A stretch of 64,000 nt of DNA. It comes from CBDDBH01 sp965225625 (GTDB taxonomy: Bacteria > Pseudomonadota > Gammaproteobacteria > JADZEE01). The notes below the pieces were generated by a model. That model saw nothing but the letters and a program-made list of their open reading frames with translations. It made no database searches and was not told the origin of the DNA. Shown here in pieces: positions 17,212-24,573 of the stretch (positions are counted from its first letter, which is position 1; each line of letters begins with the position of its first letter). The position numbers and the translations under genes were made by a program. The stretch is taken from NCBI GenBank assembly GCA_965225625.1, contig CBDDBH010000030.1:62001-126000 (forward strand). Direction: 5' to 3'.

Positions 17212-17409
17212 ATGAAGCACAGTCAGCTTATTGATATTGGTAGTGGATTTAAAGTGCGGTTTTCTGCGCCATCCAGCAACAACGCACGTCGACTGTCGGT
17301 GGAGTGGTTGCCTGGCCTGTACGATTTCGCACAGCTACCCCAAGAAACCAAGAAGCAGTTCTGGGCGGCACGTGATAAGTTCGTACAAGAGGCGTGGCCG
17401 GCGAAATGA
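17212..17409 (+). CDS. Small unknown protein, 65 residues
   Basis: A short soluble protein (VRFSAPSSNNARRLSVEWLP, QETKKQFWAARDKFVQEAW). Composition is normal and the C-terminus is a probable helix. There is no recognised domain. Its end overlaps the start of the next frame by 16 bp, as in a translationally coupled pair. Confidence 0.45.
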   Translation: MKHSQLIDIGSGFKVRFSAPSSNNARRLSVEWLPGLYDFAQLPQETKKQFWAARDKFVQEAWPAK

Positions 17410-17687
17410 GGGGCTTCGCTATCGCACGCGTACCCGGCGACAATGCGGTCATTCGTATCGCGGTCAACGTATGGCACGAGCTATCAACTATATTCGAGTG
17501 TCCGATGTGTCCAATAATTATAGAACACGCTCTCATTGGGCCTGGGGTGGCCGACGCGCTTTCCGTACCACCCGTATCCGTTTCTTGGAAGAGGAGCCCG
17601 TCGGGTCGAAATCTGCTGGACGAGCGTTTTGTACGATTCGTCGATCACGCACTAGAGAAAAAGAAAGAACGAGACCGTGCTGGATGA
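17394..17687 (+). CDS. Small unknown protein, 97 residues
   Basis: It starts at a GTG that overlaps the preceding gene. It contains RGFAIARVPGDNAVIRIAVN and a lysine-rich end (FVDHALEKKKERDRAG). No domain is recognised. The coupling to the preceding ORF is the main support; it may instead be a chance frame. Confidence 0.35.
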   Translation: MAGEMRGFAIARVPGDNAVIRIAVNVWHELSTIFECPMCPIIIEHALIGPGVADALSVPPVSVSWKRSPSGRNLLDERFVRFVDHALEKKKERDRAG

Positions 17688-17773
17688 GACAGGAGTTCAT
17701 AGGTAAGCACCTGGAATAGTCCTCCCAGCATTGACCCCGTAAAGACTCACCAACGCGGTCAATCCCTGGCCTG

Positions 17774-17804
17774 CGCTATCCTTTCCCTATCAACCCACCG
17801 GGAG
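17774..17804 (+). repeat. 31-bp leader repeat, copy 1
   Basis: CGCTATCCTTTCCCTATCAA continues through CCACCGGGAG and includes the ribosome site of the next gene. The same 31 bp recurs at 18334-18364 with one difference, again just before an ATG. Confidence 0.8.
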
Positions 17805-17812
17805 GACAGCAC

Positions 17813-18328
17813 ATGGAAGCCATCACGCTGGAGCAGGCATCATTCGTTACGGCGATAATCGGCGGTATTGCGGTCATTACCTCACTCCTCTACCTCGCTC
17901 GACAGGTACGGCGGAACACGCGTACCACGCACCTGCTTACCGTTCAAGCCATTAGCAGCGAATACAACAATTTCTATGACATGTTGGCATCCAACCAGGA
18001 GCTGGTAGACATTTGGCAACGGGGTATGTTCGATTTTCAAAGCCTGGATGCGCGCGAAAAAGAACGGTTCACAATTGCAGTAACGCGTGTCTTTCGGAAC
18101 CACTACGAGCAATATTTTCAGTGGCATGAAGGGGCCATGGCTGCTGATTTCTGGCAATCTTGGGTGGCTCTGTTTGCCGATAGCATCCAGTTCTCAGGTT
18201 TCCGGGAAGTCTGGTCCAGACGCAAACACCACTACCCAAGCGCCTTCCAGCTTTATGTCGACAAGCTCATCGCTGAGCCGAAGGGAGCGATACCCTCTAC
18301 GGCCCGTCCAGCGGTTACTACAGGGTGA
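17813..18328 (+). CDS. Membrane-anchored protein of unknown function
   Basis: 171 residues. A single N-terminal membrane helix covers about residues 10-30 (SFVTAIIGGIAVITSLLYLA), followed at once by a basic segment (RQVRRNTR), so the rest is predicted cytoplasmic. The soluble part is helical and aromatic-rich (HYEQYFQWHEGAMAADFW, FREVWSRRKHHYPSAF). Proteins of this layout (one helix, then LYLAxQxRxNTR) are common in marine and soil bacteria but uncharacterised. A strong ribosome site (GGGAGGA) supports the start at 17813. Confidence 0.7.
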   Translation: MEAITLEQASFVTAIIGGIAVITSLLYLARQVRRNTRTTHLLTVQAISSEYNNFYDMLASNQELVDIWQRGMFDFQSLDAREKERFTIAVTRVFRNHYEQYFQWHEGAMAADFWQSWVALFADSIQFSGFREVWSRRKHHYPSAFQLYVDKLIAEPKGAIPSTARPAVTTG

Positions 18329-18333
18329 CGGTA

Positions 18334-18364
18334 CGCTATCCTTTCCCTATCAACTCACCGGGAG
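18334..18364 (+). repeat. 31-bp leader repeat, copy 2
   Basis: Identical to 17774-17804 at 30 of 31 positions. It precedes a 15-codon ORF starting at 18372 (MNTEKERRNKWKYAR) that then stops, so this leader may once have served a longer gene. Confidence 0.8.
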
Positions 18365-18426
18365 CCACACCATGAACACCGAGAAGGAAAGGCGCAATAA
18401 ATGGAAGTACGCCCGTTAAAGATGAC

Positions 18427-18732
18427 ATGATGAGTACCTTTAATGATCCGCCCTTCGCCGAACTCTTTAACGACGTACTCCAGGAAGCCATCGAGCAGGG
18501 CTTTACCGCACCAATTACAGTTGTTGCCATCTCTGCCGATGGTGTGGTCACCTGCATTCGGTGCGAAGAAGATGGCGATCACCCCGGAAAGCTGGAGCCG
18601 AAAATTGTATCGGATTATGCGCCGTCCGATTCAGAGATGATGGCGTTGCCCCTCAATGTCTTCCTCGTCGATGCACACGGAGAAGCCAAGCGGATGGTGG
18701 TGACGGCGCAAGAGCGGCGGTGGGTGCACTGA
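18427..18732 (+). CDS. Small unknown protein, 101 residues
   Basis: It has a balanced composition and a plausible fold (FAELFNDVLQEAIEQGF helix, then strands ITVVAISADGVVTCIRC and LPLNVFLVDAHGEAKRMVV). No family is recognised. Upstream lie the second leader repeat and a 15-codon ORF, with a 9-codon frame (MEVRPLKMT) overlapping its start by the sequence ATGATG, which could couple translation. No signal peptide. Confidence 0.55.
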   Translation: MMSTFNDPPFAELFNDVLQEAIEQGFTAPITVVAISADGVVTCIRCEEDGDHPGKLEPKIVSDYAPSDSEMMALPLNVFLVDAHGEAKRMVVTAQERRWVH

Positions 18733-18887
18733 ATATGCGTGCCGTCATCGATGAAGTACACCTGCAACGGGATAGCCCGATATTAAGGTTATCACGGCGA
18801 CGCCCAGGAATGTCATCGCCTCGGCTATCCACGTTAATGTTTTAAGCCAGCCCAGGCGCTGAACCTTTCGCTGTAGCACGAGTTTGA

Positions 18888-19049
18888 ATGAACGAAGTCA
18901 AACAACGTGCCCTGATCGTTGACAACGAGCGTTTCAATATCAACGTGCTCGTAGATCAGGCCTATCGTCGATATGTCCTGGTTGCAATTGCTCCTGGAGT
19001 AACGCGCTCCATAGCGGACGTTCACGATGGCGTTTCGTCACTCGAATGA
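18888..19049 (+). pseudogene. Response-regulator receiver domain fragment
   Basis: A 53-codon frame reads NEVKQRALIVDNERFNINVL, matching the first strand and helix of a receiver domain (usual form ILIVDDERFN). The phosphorylation aspartate and the rest of the domain are missing, so it is a remnant. A terminator lies downstream at 19297. Confidence 0.5.
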
Positions 19050-19100
19050 CCGGCCGGAGTTGGCCGGAAAGCGACCCACGGCAATCGACGGTGGTAGCCG

Positions 19101-19195
19101 CAACTTTCGCGAAAACGATGTTTGGGCCGCCCAACCGGAGCGCTGTCCAAGGCTGGAAACTACTGGACATGCGTTAGTCAACTTTCGCGAAAACG
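19101..19195. repeat. Direct repeat of CAACTTTCGCGAAAACG, two copies
   Basis: The 17-bp sequence occurs at 19101-19117 and 19179-19195. Each contains the palindrome TTTCGCGAAA. The start-to-start spacing is 78 bp. They lie in gene-free DNA near the 3' end of ssrA and could be protein-binding sites, for example of a recombinase or repressor. Confidence 0.7.
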
Positions 19196-19296
19196 GCCAT
19201 TTTCGGGAGAGTCATTCCCGCACTCGGCTAGGGAACTTTTTACGCCTGCACTTTACTAAGATCGTGATCCCAGGCTTCACGCTTGGCGATCTCCCC

Positions 19297-19343
19297 AGCG
19301 GCCCGGTGTCGCCTCCCCCTTGAATTAACGGGGCCGCTTTTTT
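19297..19343 (+). terminator. Rho-independent terminator
   Basis: An 8-bp stem (AGCGGCCC at 19297-19304, GGGCCGCT at 19331-19338) is followed by six T (19338-19343). The 26-base loop is long. No clear gene ends here, so it may belong to a lost gene or stop transcription leaving the island. Confidence 0.6.
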
Positions 19344-19374
19344 ATTGGCGGCATGGTAGAGTTCCGGGGCCGTC

Positions 19375-19428
19375 CGGCCACCCGGTGCTACAAACCCCTA
19401 GCCAGCATTAGGGGGCATCGCTTGGCCG
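19375..19428 (+). ncRNA. Candidate structured RNA: three nested stems
   Basis: Three stems nest in 54 bases. P1 is CGGCCA (19375-19380) with TGGCCG (19423-19428). P2 is CGGTGC (19383-19388) with GCATCG (19415-19420), including one G-U pair. P3 is CCCCTA (19395-19400) with TAGGGG (19409-19414). A TACAAA bulge sits only on the 5' side between P2 and P3; the loop is GCCAGCAT. Strand is uncertain because a palindromic fold exists on both; no family is recognised. A 23-codon hydrophobic frame (19467, MFRIMAGYLAVAWVLWQ) follows. Confidence 0.4.
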
Positions 19429-19658
19429 ACAACCCGTCACTGATACAGCAGCTTTAGCACCGCAAGATGTTCCGCATCATGGCGGGGTATCTGGCGGTGG
19501 CTTGGGTGTTGTGGCAGACGGTCTTAACAGCAAGCTGAGGCTCAATCCGCGCGCTGGGCGGCTTGAACTAACGATACGCTAAGGGAGGACAGTCTCCCGC
19601 ATTGTTGATGGTCAGCGTCTAGGAGCGATGTTTATTGGGTGGAAGCGATGATACGGAT

Positions 19659-19691
19659 GTTGACCAAATGTTGACCAAACGGTGACCAAAC
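19659..19691. repeat. Three 11-bp tandem repeats (GTTGACCAAAC type)
   Basis: GTTGACCAAAT, GTTGACCAAAC and GGTGACCAAAC follow each other with no gap, then two looser copies (CAGACCA) to 19709. The set lies just beyond the ssrA terminator, where arm-type integrase sites of an ssrA-targeted element would be expected. Confidence 0.7.
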
Positions 19692-19710
19692 CAGACCATT
19701 TCAGACCAAT

Positions 19711-19744
19711 ACCAAAAAATTAACCCCCGTAAAAACAGGGGGTT
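19711..19744 (-). terminator. Rho-independent terminator of ssrA
   Basis: On the minus strand, AACCCCC and GGGGGTT (19722-19728 with 19738-19744) form a 7-bp stem followed by a run of T (complement of 19713-19718). It starts 13 bases after the mature 3' end of the tmRNA. Confidence 0.85.
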
Positions 19745-19756
19745 AGGGTCGCACGA

Positions 19757-20113
19757 TGGTGGAGGCGGCGGGAATCGAACCCGCGTCCGTGAGTCCTACA
19801 TCTTCGGTTCTACATGCTTAGCCGTCTCTTTAAATTTAACTGACTGCTTTCCGAGCGGCAGGAAAAACAGGCAGCGATCCCGAAAAATTTTAGCAGTTCC
19901 ACCTCGGGCAGGTTTCACCGCGAGCTTGCGAGAGTCGTCCCCTGAGTAGAGCGCACAAGCACGGACTCAGTCAGAGGCCAGCTGGCTTAAGCAGCTAGAG
20001 CGCAGTTGTCGTCGTTGGCAACTATCTTAAGTTTGCAGCTGTGTTTACGAGGTGATCTGCCCCTCGGCATGCCCCTTAGGTTTCGTGACCCTCGTCGAAG
20101 CCAGGTCGCCCCC
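19757..20113 (-). ncRNA. ssrA: Transfer-messenger RNA (tmRNA)
   Basis: About 357 nt. The 5' end GGGGGCG pairs with CGCCUCC before the 3' ACCA, forming the tRNA-like acceptor arm, and the T-arm reads GGTTCGATTCCCGCC. The tag reading frame on the minus strand (20019 to 19987) encodes ANDDNCALAA and ends in TAA; the resume codon is GCC. Together with SmpB it frees stalled ribosomes and tags the products for proteolysis. It lies 69 bp after smpB on the same strand. The 3' end of ssrA is a frequent integration target for islands, and everything beyond it here is accessory DNA. Confidence 0.97.
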
Positions 20114-20182
20114 AGAAGGAACTTCAGCGCATAGGGTATGTGTAGATCCCGTTTAGCGCAATACAGCAACGCAATTCGCAGT

Positions 20183-20659
20183 CTAATTAGTTTTAAGCAA
20201 TCTTTCTTTTTGCCGTTGCCAATCGCGATCCTTCTCGACATCGCGTTTGTCCCGATCCTTGCGCCCCTTGCCTAGCGAAATCTCGACTTTAGCCCGTGAC
20301 TTTTTCCAATACATTGCCGTAGCAATGAGTGCATAGCCCTTGCGCTCCACCGCAGCCTTTAACCGTTCAATCTCGCCGCGATGCAGCAGCAGTTTACGCG
20401 TGCGTAGGGGTTCGGGTTGGATATGGGTCGATGCTTCCGGCAATGGCGTAATCAACGCGCCAAACAACCAGGCCTCGCCGGTTTTGAGAATTACGTACGC
20501 GTCGCGCAACTGTGCCCGTCCGGCTCGAAGTGCCTTCACTTCCCATCCTTCAAGCGCGATCCCTGCCTCGAATTTTTCGTCGAACGCGTAATCGCGCCTC
20601 GCCTTTCTGTTGAGCGCAATCGTATTTGTCGCCCCTTTTTTGCTTTTCTTTTTGGCCAT
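20183..20659 (-). CDS. smpB: SsrA-binding protein SmpB
   Basis: 158 residues from the ATG at 20659 (MAKKKSKKG); longer upstream starts would not fit the family. Core motifs are NRKARRDYAFDEKFEAGI, LEGWEVKALRAGRAQL, HRGEIERL and ISLGKGRK. The basic C-terminal tail (KDRDKRDVEKDRDWQRQK) enters the mRNA channel of the stalled ribosome. It acts in trans-translation with the tmRNA encoded just downstream, probably in one unit. Confidence 0.97.
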   Translation of the reverse strand: MAKKKSKKGATNTIALNRKARRDYAFDEKFEAGIALEGWEVKALRAGRAQLRDAYVILKTGEAWLFGALITPLPEASTHIQPEPLRTRKLLLHRGEIERLKAAVERKGYALIATAMYWKKSRAKVEISLGKGRKDRDKRDVEKDRDWQRQKERLLKTN

Positions 20660-20827
20660 AACGGAATGCACACCGGCTGGAAATGCCAGTGTCTCAAAGT
20701 ACCGATTATAACAAGGGCTAAGCATCGGCATGCGCGCCGGGGGGTTGGCTCGGACGAAGCGGTGAGTGGCCGTGTTGAGGCACTATCTGAATTGCCGCAC
20801 AATGACGCCCCCGGCAGGGAACCCAAT

Positions 20828-22201
20828 ATGGCAGGCACTCGCGAATCAATACACGGGCTTTGGTCTTCACGGTGGGCCTTTATTCTCGCGGCAACGGGCT
20901 CCGCCGTCGGTTTGGGTAACATCTGGCGCTTCCCTTACATGGCAGGTGAGAACGGTGGGGGAGCGTTTGTCCTCGTTTATCTGGCATTCGTCGCCGCCAT
21001 TGGCGTGCCATTGATGATGGCCGAGGTGATGGTTGGACGTCGTGGGCGCCGCAGTCCGATTAATACGATGCGGGCGTTGGCGCGCGACGAGGGGCTAAGC
21101 CCGAACTGGCAATATCTCGGCTGGGCCGGAGTCCTTGCTGGCTTCCTGATCCTGTCCTTTTATAGTGTCGTCGCCGGTTGGAGTCTTGCGTACATCGTCC
21201 ACGTCGGTGCGGGTAATTTCACGGGTGCGACGGCTAAAATCGCTACAGCCGAGTTCGATTCGCTGACCGCGTCGCCTTATCGCCTGCTGCTGTGGCATTC
21301 GATCTTCATGGTCATGACGGTGTTGGTAGTGTCGCGCGGTGTGCGCGCCGGGCTGGAACGTGCTGTGACTTGGCTGATGCCGGCCTTGTTCGTTATGTTG
21401 ATTGTCATGGTTTTTTATGCAATCGGCAATGGTGATTTCAGAGGCGGTGCCAGATACCTGTTTGCGCCTGATTTCACGGCGCTGACGCCGGCTACGGTGC
21501 TGGCGGCACTCGGCCAGGCGTTTTTCAGTCTGAGTCTGGGCATGGGAGCGATCATGGTTTACGGGTCTTATCTGCCCTCAGGGGCGTCCATACCCCGCAC
21601 GACGTTCACCATCGCGATTTGTGACACGGCCGTCGCCATCCTTGCCGGGCTTGCGATATTCCCTATCGTTTTTGCTTACGGGCTGGAACCGCAGGGTGGC
21701 GCAGGTCTGGTGTTTAAAACATTGACCATCGCCTTTGGGCATATGCCCTGGGGGCAATTTTTTGGGGCGCTGTTTTTTACGCTGTTGACTGTTGCTGCCT
21801 GGACCTCGGCCATTTCATTGCTGGAACCGATCGTGGCGTGGCTGATTGAAGATCTCCACATGGGGCGCCTGAGAGCCAGTATCGCAGCCGGATTTGTTGC
21901 CTGGATATTTGGTATTGGTTCCTTGTTGTCTTTTAATGTGTGGGCCGACGTGAAATTTTTCGGTCGCACGTTCTTCGATCTGATGCAGTTTTTGAGCGCC
22001 GATCTCATGCTCCCAATTGGCGGATTGTTCATCGCGGTATTTGCGGGATGGCAGATTTCCTACGCATCCCGAGTCGATGAGCTCGGCATTGGTGACGGCA
22101 TTGCTTTCGCGATCTGGCAGGTCTTGCTCAAATTCGTGGCACCGATCGCAGTGCTGTTGATCATTCTCAACCTGCTGGGTGTATTTGGTGGCGATAGTTG
22201 A
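20828..22201 (+). CDS. SNF-family sodium-dependent transporter
   Basis: 457 residues from the ATG at 20828 (MAGTRES); the frame is open upstream but that part overlaps smpB. The signature WAFILAATGSAVGLGNIWRF is transmembrane helix 1 with the unwound Na+/substrate site. About eleven to twelve hydrophobic segments follow, including NGGGAFVLVYLAF and FFSLSLGMGAIMVYGSYL. This is the neurotransmitter:sodium symporter family; bacterial members take up amino acids. The substrate cannot be set from sequence alone. It is divergent from smpB and its stop overlaps the original start of ratA. Confidence 0.9.
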   Translation: MAGTRESIHGLWSSRWAFILAATGSAVGLGNIWRFPYMAGENGGGAFVLVYLAFVAAIGVPLMMAEVMVGRRGRRSPINTMRALARDEGLSPNWQYLGWAGVLAGFLILSFYSVVAGWSLAYIVHVGAGNFTGATAKIATAEFDSLTASPYRLLLWHSIFMVMTVLVVSRGVRAGLERAVTWLMPALFVMLIVMVFYAIGNGDFRGGARYLFAPDFTALTPATVLAALGQAFFSLSLGMGAIMVYGSYLPSGASIPRTTFTIAICDTAVAILAGLAIFPIVFAYGLEPQGGAGLVFKTLTIAFGHMPWGQFFGALFFTLLTVAAWTSAISLLEPIVAWLIEDLHMGRLRASIAAGFVAWIFGIGSLLSFNVWADVKFFGRTFFDLMQFLSADLMLPIGGLFIAVFAGWQISYASRVDELGIGDGIAFAIWQVLLKFVAPIAVLLIILNLLGVFGGDS

Positions 22202-22629
22202 CGCGAATCGAACGGACAGCCCTCGTGCCGTACTAGGCACAGCAGATGTACGAGCTCGTCAACGACGTTGAGTCGTATCCACAGTTCTTGCCGTGGTGCA
22301 ACCGCGTCGACGTGCTACGGCGCCAGGATGATTTACTGCAGGCAACACTGCATCTGGCCCAAGGTGGACTGAAGTACTCATTCACGACCGAGAATCGCAT
22401 GATACCCGGCAGCGCTATCACGCTGGCTTTAGTCGAGGGGCCGTTTAATAAGTTTGAGGGATTGTGGCGCTTTAATGCGGCACCCGAGGGCAGCGAAGTG
22501 TCACCGATGATCGAATTTGAATTTGCTAACCGCGTCCTGAATTTCTCATTCGGCAAAGTCTTTGGCCACATAGCCAACTCTATGGTTGCGGCATTTTGTG
22601 AGCGGGCGCGCGAGCATTATGGCGGCTGA
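22198..22629 (+). pseudogene. ratA: ratA (ubiquinone-binding/toxin START protein) with in-frame amber near the start
   Basis: From the TTG at 22198 the frame reads LTRIERTALVPY, then TAG (22234-22236), then AQQMYELVNDVESYPQFLPW. Family members read ALVPYSAxQM, so a serine codon TCG is replaced by TAG. The rest (127 residues from the ATG at 22246: NRVDVLRRQDD, FEGLWRF, FANRVLNFSFGKVF) is intact. RatA/COQ10 proteins have a START-like fold and bind ubiquinone-type lipids. Starting at 22246 would lose the first strand. Three explanations fit: a pseudogene, a shortened but usable protein, or a base error. The neighbour order smpB-ratA-rnfH is as usual. Confidence 0.75.
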
Positions 22630-22906
22630 ACTGATGCCTGTAGAGGTTGTGTATGCCCTGCCTGATCGGCAGAGCGTCGTTGCTGTTCAGGTGGCGAAGG
22701 GAGCGACCTTGCGGGCAGCTATTGAAGCGTCAGGCTTACTGCAGGACTTTCCAGAAATTGATCTCGACAGCAACGCAGTGGGGATTTTCGGCCACACCAG
22801 ACGCTTAGACGAACCTGTACGGGCAGGAGATCGGGTCGAAATCTATCGTGCGCTATTAGCCGATCCGAAGGACGCGCGGCGATCCCGCGCAAATGCAAGC
22901 CGGTAA
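22619..22906 (+). CDS. rnfH: RnfH family protein
   Basis: 95 residues from the ATG at 22619 (MAAELMPVEVVYAL), overlapping the end of ratA. The ubiquitin-like beta-grasp family is recognised from VEVVYALPDRQ, GATLRAAIEASGLL, DLDSNAVGIFG and DRVEIYRALLADPKDARR. The role of RnfH is not settled; it usually travels with ratA, as here. The overlap implies translational coupling. Confidence 0.92.
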   Translation: MAAELMPVEVVYALPDRQSVVAVQVAKGATLRAAIEASGLLQDFPEIDLDSNAVGIFGHTRRLDEPVRAGDRVEIYRALLADPKDARRSRANASR

Positions 22907-22927
22907 TCGGACGACGCAAGGTCCGCG

Positions 22928-23842
22928 TCAATATCGTTCGATGGATTCCGGATTGGAGGGATCGCGGTAACGAGGATCCTCGGCATCGATGTCGCCACCC
23001 TCAGCGTCGTCACCCAAGCCAATTTTCTCGAACATGCGTCCGAAGAACCCCTTCTTGCGCCCAATGGGAGCATCGGCAGGCACTATTACTTCGGCGGTGT
23101 GGGTTGCATCGGGTTCGTCTGCTCGTTCCTCCGGCTCGATAATGGGATCGGGCGTCTCTTCCTCCGCGTTTTCACTGTCACCAAGTAACCCGCGCAGAAA
23201 ACCTTTCTCATCTTCGTCGTCTTCCAGGTGCCGGCCGTCAGCAGGCACGAGGATCTTCACGCCTTCCTGGCCACCGTCACCCAGGCCAATACGTCCTTTC
23301 AACCGGTCCATCAGAGACCGGTTCTCCTTGTCCTCAATCTCCTGGTTCGCTATCTCAGCCGGTTTCACTTCGTCCTTGCCCAGCCCTACCTTGGTCTTGA
23401 GCTTCGCCATGATGGTGTAATCCGGTGCTTTGGGCACCTCGACCAGCGTGTCGCGCCGGCGCTCAATTTCGATTCGCCCTAAAGACGCGCGAATGTCGCC
23501 TTCGGCGTAAGCAAGTAGGTCCTCTTCGAAGATCAGCGATATGTGCCGCTGTACCCTATCGCCCCCACCTTCCTGCATGGAATATAGGTAGTCCCAACGA
23601 TTGCTGTGGAAGGTGTCCATGATCATGGGTGTGCCCATGACGAAACGCACTTTCGCCTTGCTCATACCGCGACGTAGCTGTGCAACCATTTCCTGGGTAA
23701 TAACGTTGCCCTGCTGGATGTCGATTTTGTGGACGATAGGTAGATCGTCCACTGTTGGCAGCTGCAGCCGGGAGCAGCCGGGCAGCAACGCGGCGCACCC
23801 GATCAGTACGCCCAGCATTGAATGAAAGCAGTTAGTTTTCAT
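22928..23842 (-). CDS. bamE: Outer membrane assembly lipoprotein BamE with long acidic extension
   Basis: 304 residues. The signal peptide ends in the lipobox LLPGC with C23 as the lipid anchor. The BamE/SmpA core covers about 35-125 (IQQGNVITQEMVAQLRRGMS, VRFVMGTPMI, FHSNRWDYLYS, LIFEEDLLAYAEG). BamE helps BamA insert outer membrane proteins. Normal BamE is about 110-120 residues; here about 180 extra follow. The extension is acidic and repeats one motif three times: KVGLGKDE (151-158), RIGLGDGG (184-191), KIGLGDDA (273-280), each after a basic amphipathic stretch such as LMDRLKG or FGRMFE. The repeats could be short membrane- or partner-binding elements. Confidence 0.93.
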   Translation of the reverse strand: MKTNCFHSMLGVLIGCAALLPGCSRLQLPTVDDLPIVHKIDIQQGNVITQEMVAQLRRGMSKAKVRFVMGTPMIMDTFHSNRWDYLYSMQEGGGDRVQRHISLIFEEDLLAYAEGDIRASLGRIEIERRRDTLVEVPKAPDYTIMAKLKTKVGLGKDEVKPAEIANQEIEDKENRSLMDRLKGRIGLGDGGQEGVKILVPADGRHLEDDEDEKGFLRGLLGDSENAEEETPDPIIEPEERADEPDATHTAEVIVPADAPIGRKKGFFGRMFEKIGLGDDAEGGDIDAEDPRYRDPSNPESIERY

Positions 23843-24107
23843 AATTTAACCGGTCACATTGTAGCCGCTATTGAAGTCGGCAAACCAGCCGTGGTCCTGG
23901 AAATGAGCCCCAGCTACAGCCTGGATGTGCAGCGACAGCGAAGCCATTGCCTCGAACAGCCAGTGTATATTTGTGGTTTCGGCAAACCGTTAAATCCCTA
24001 TCTCGGCCTTTCGATTCGCGTATAATCTCGCAACACACCTGCGCTCCTCATGCACACTCGCGCGCGGGCCCTTACAGCAGCGGAAACAGTCCGACAATGT
24101 CGATAAC

Positions 24108-24521
24108 GTGAGTTCAAAAGATACCCAGGAGTTGAAGAAGGCAGGCCTTAAGGCTACGTTGCCTCGGATCCGGATTCTCGAGATTCTGGAACGAAATACA
24201 GCACGGCACATGAGCGCTGAGGATGTGTACAAAGCGCTGCTGGAGGACGGAGAAGACGTCGGACTGGCGACAATTTACCGTGTGCTCACACAGTTCGAGG
24301 CCGCGCGCCTGGTGATACGTCACCACTTTGATAGCGGCAGTTCGATGTTCGAATTGGCAGGCTCCGAGCACCATGACCATATGGTTTGTGTTGATACAGG
24401 TGAAGTCATCGAGTTCGTCGATGAAGAAATAGAGCACAGGCAGCGGGAGATAGTCGCCAGCCACGGCTACGAACTCGAAGCGCATAGCCTGGTGCTGTAC
24501 GTACGCCGCAAAAAGGCATAG
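24108..24521 (+). CDS. fur: Ferric uptake regulator Fur
   Basis: 137 residues from a GTG at 24108. The N-terminal winged helix (LKKAGLKATLPRIRILEIL, ATIYRVLTQFEAARLV) binds the Fur box; the C-terminal dimer domain has metal ligands in HHDHMVCVDTGEVIEF and the helix EIEHRQREIV. The second cysteine of the enteric CxxC is replaced (C-V-D-T), exactly as in Pseudomonas Fur, so the structural zinc site is of that type. It represses iron uptake genes when Fe2+ is bound. It is divergent from bamE, the standard arrangement. Confidence 0.96.
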   Translation: MSSKDTQELKKAGLKATLPRIRILEILERNTARHMSAEDVYKALLEDGEDVGLATIYRVLTQFEAARLVIRHHFDSGSSMFELAGSEHHDHMVCVDTGEVIEFVDEEIEHRQREIVASHGYELEAHSLVLYVRRKKA

Positions 24522-24573
24522 ATCTAACTGCGTTACCCGTTCACCGCAGATTCGGATCCCTGACTCGGGCCGG

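Noticed and set aside
19027..19323. 98-codon plus-strand frame ending inside the terminator
   Set aside because: It has no ribosome site, no recognised motif, and its apparent repeat (NFREN) comes from the DNA direct repeats; its stop lies in the terminator loop.
19467..19538. 23-codon hydrophobic ORF resembling a small membrane toxin
   Set aside because: Length and hydrophobicity suit a type I toxin, but there is no clear ribosome site or antisense promoter; kept only as a remark beside the RNA candidate.
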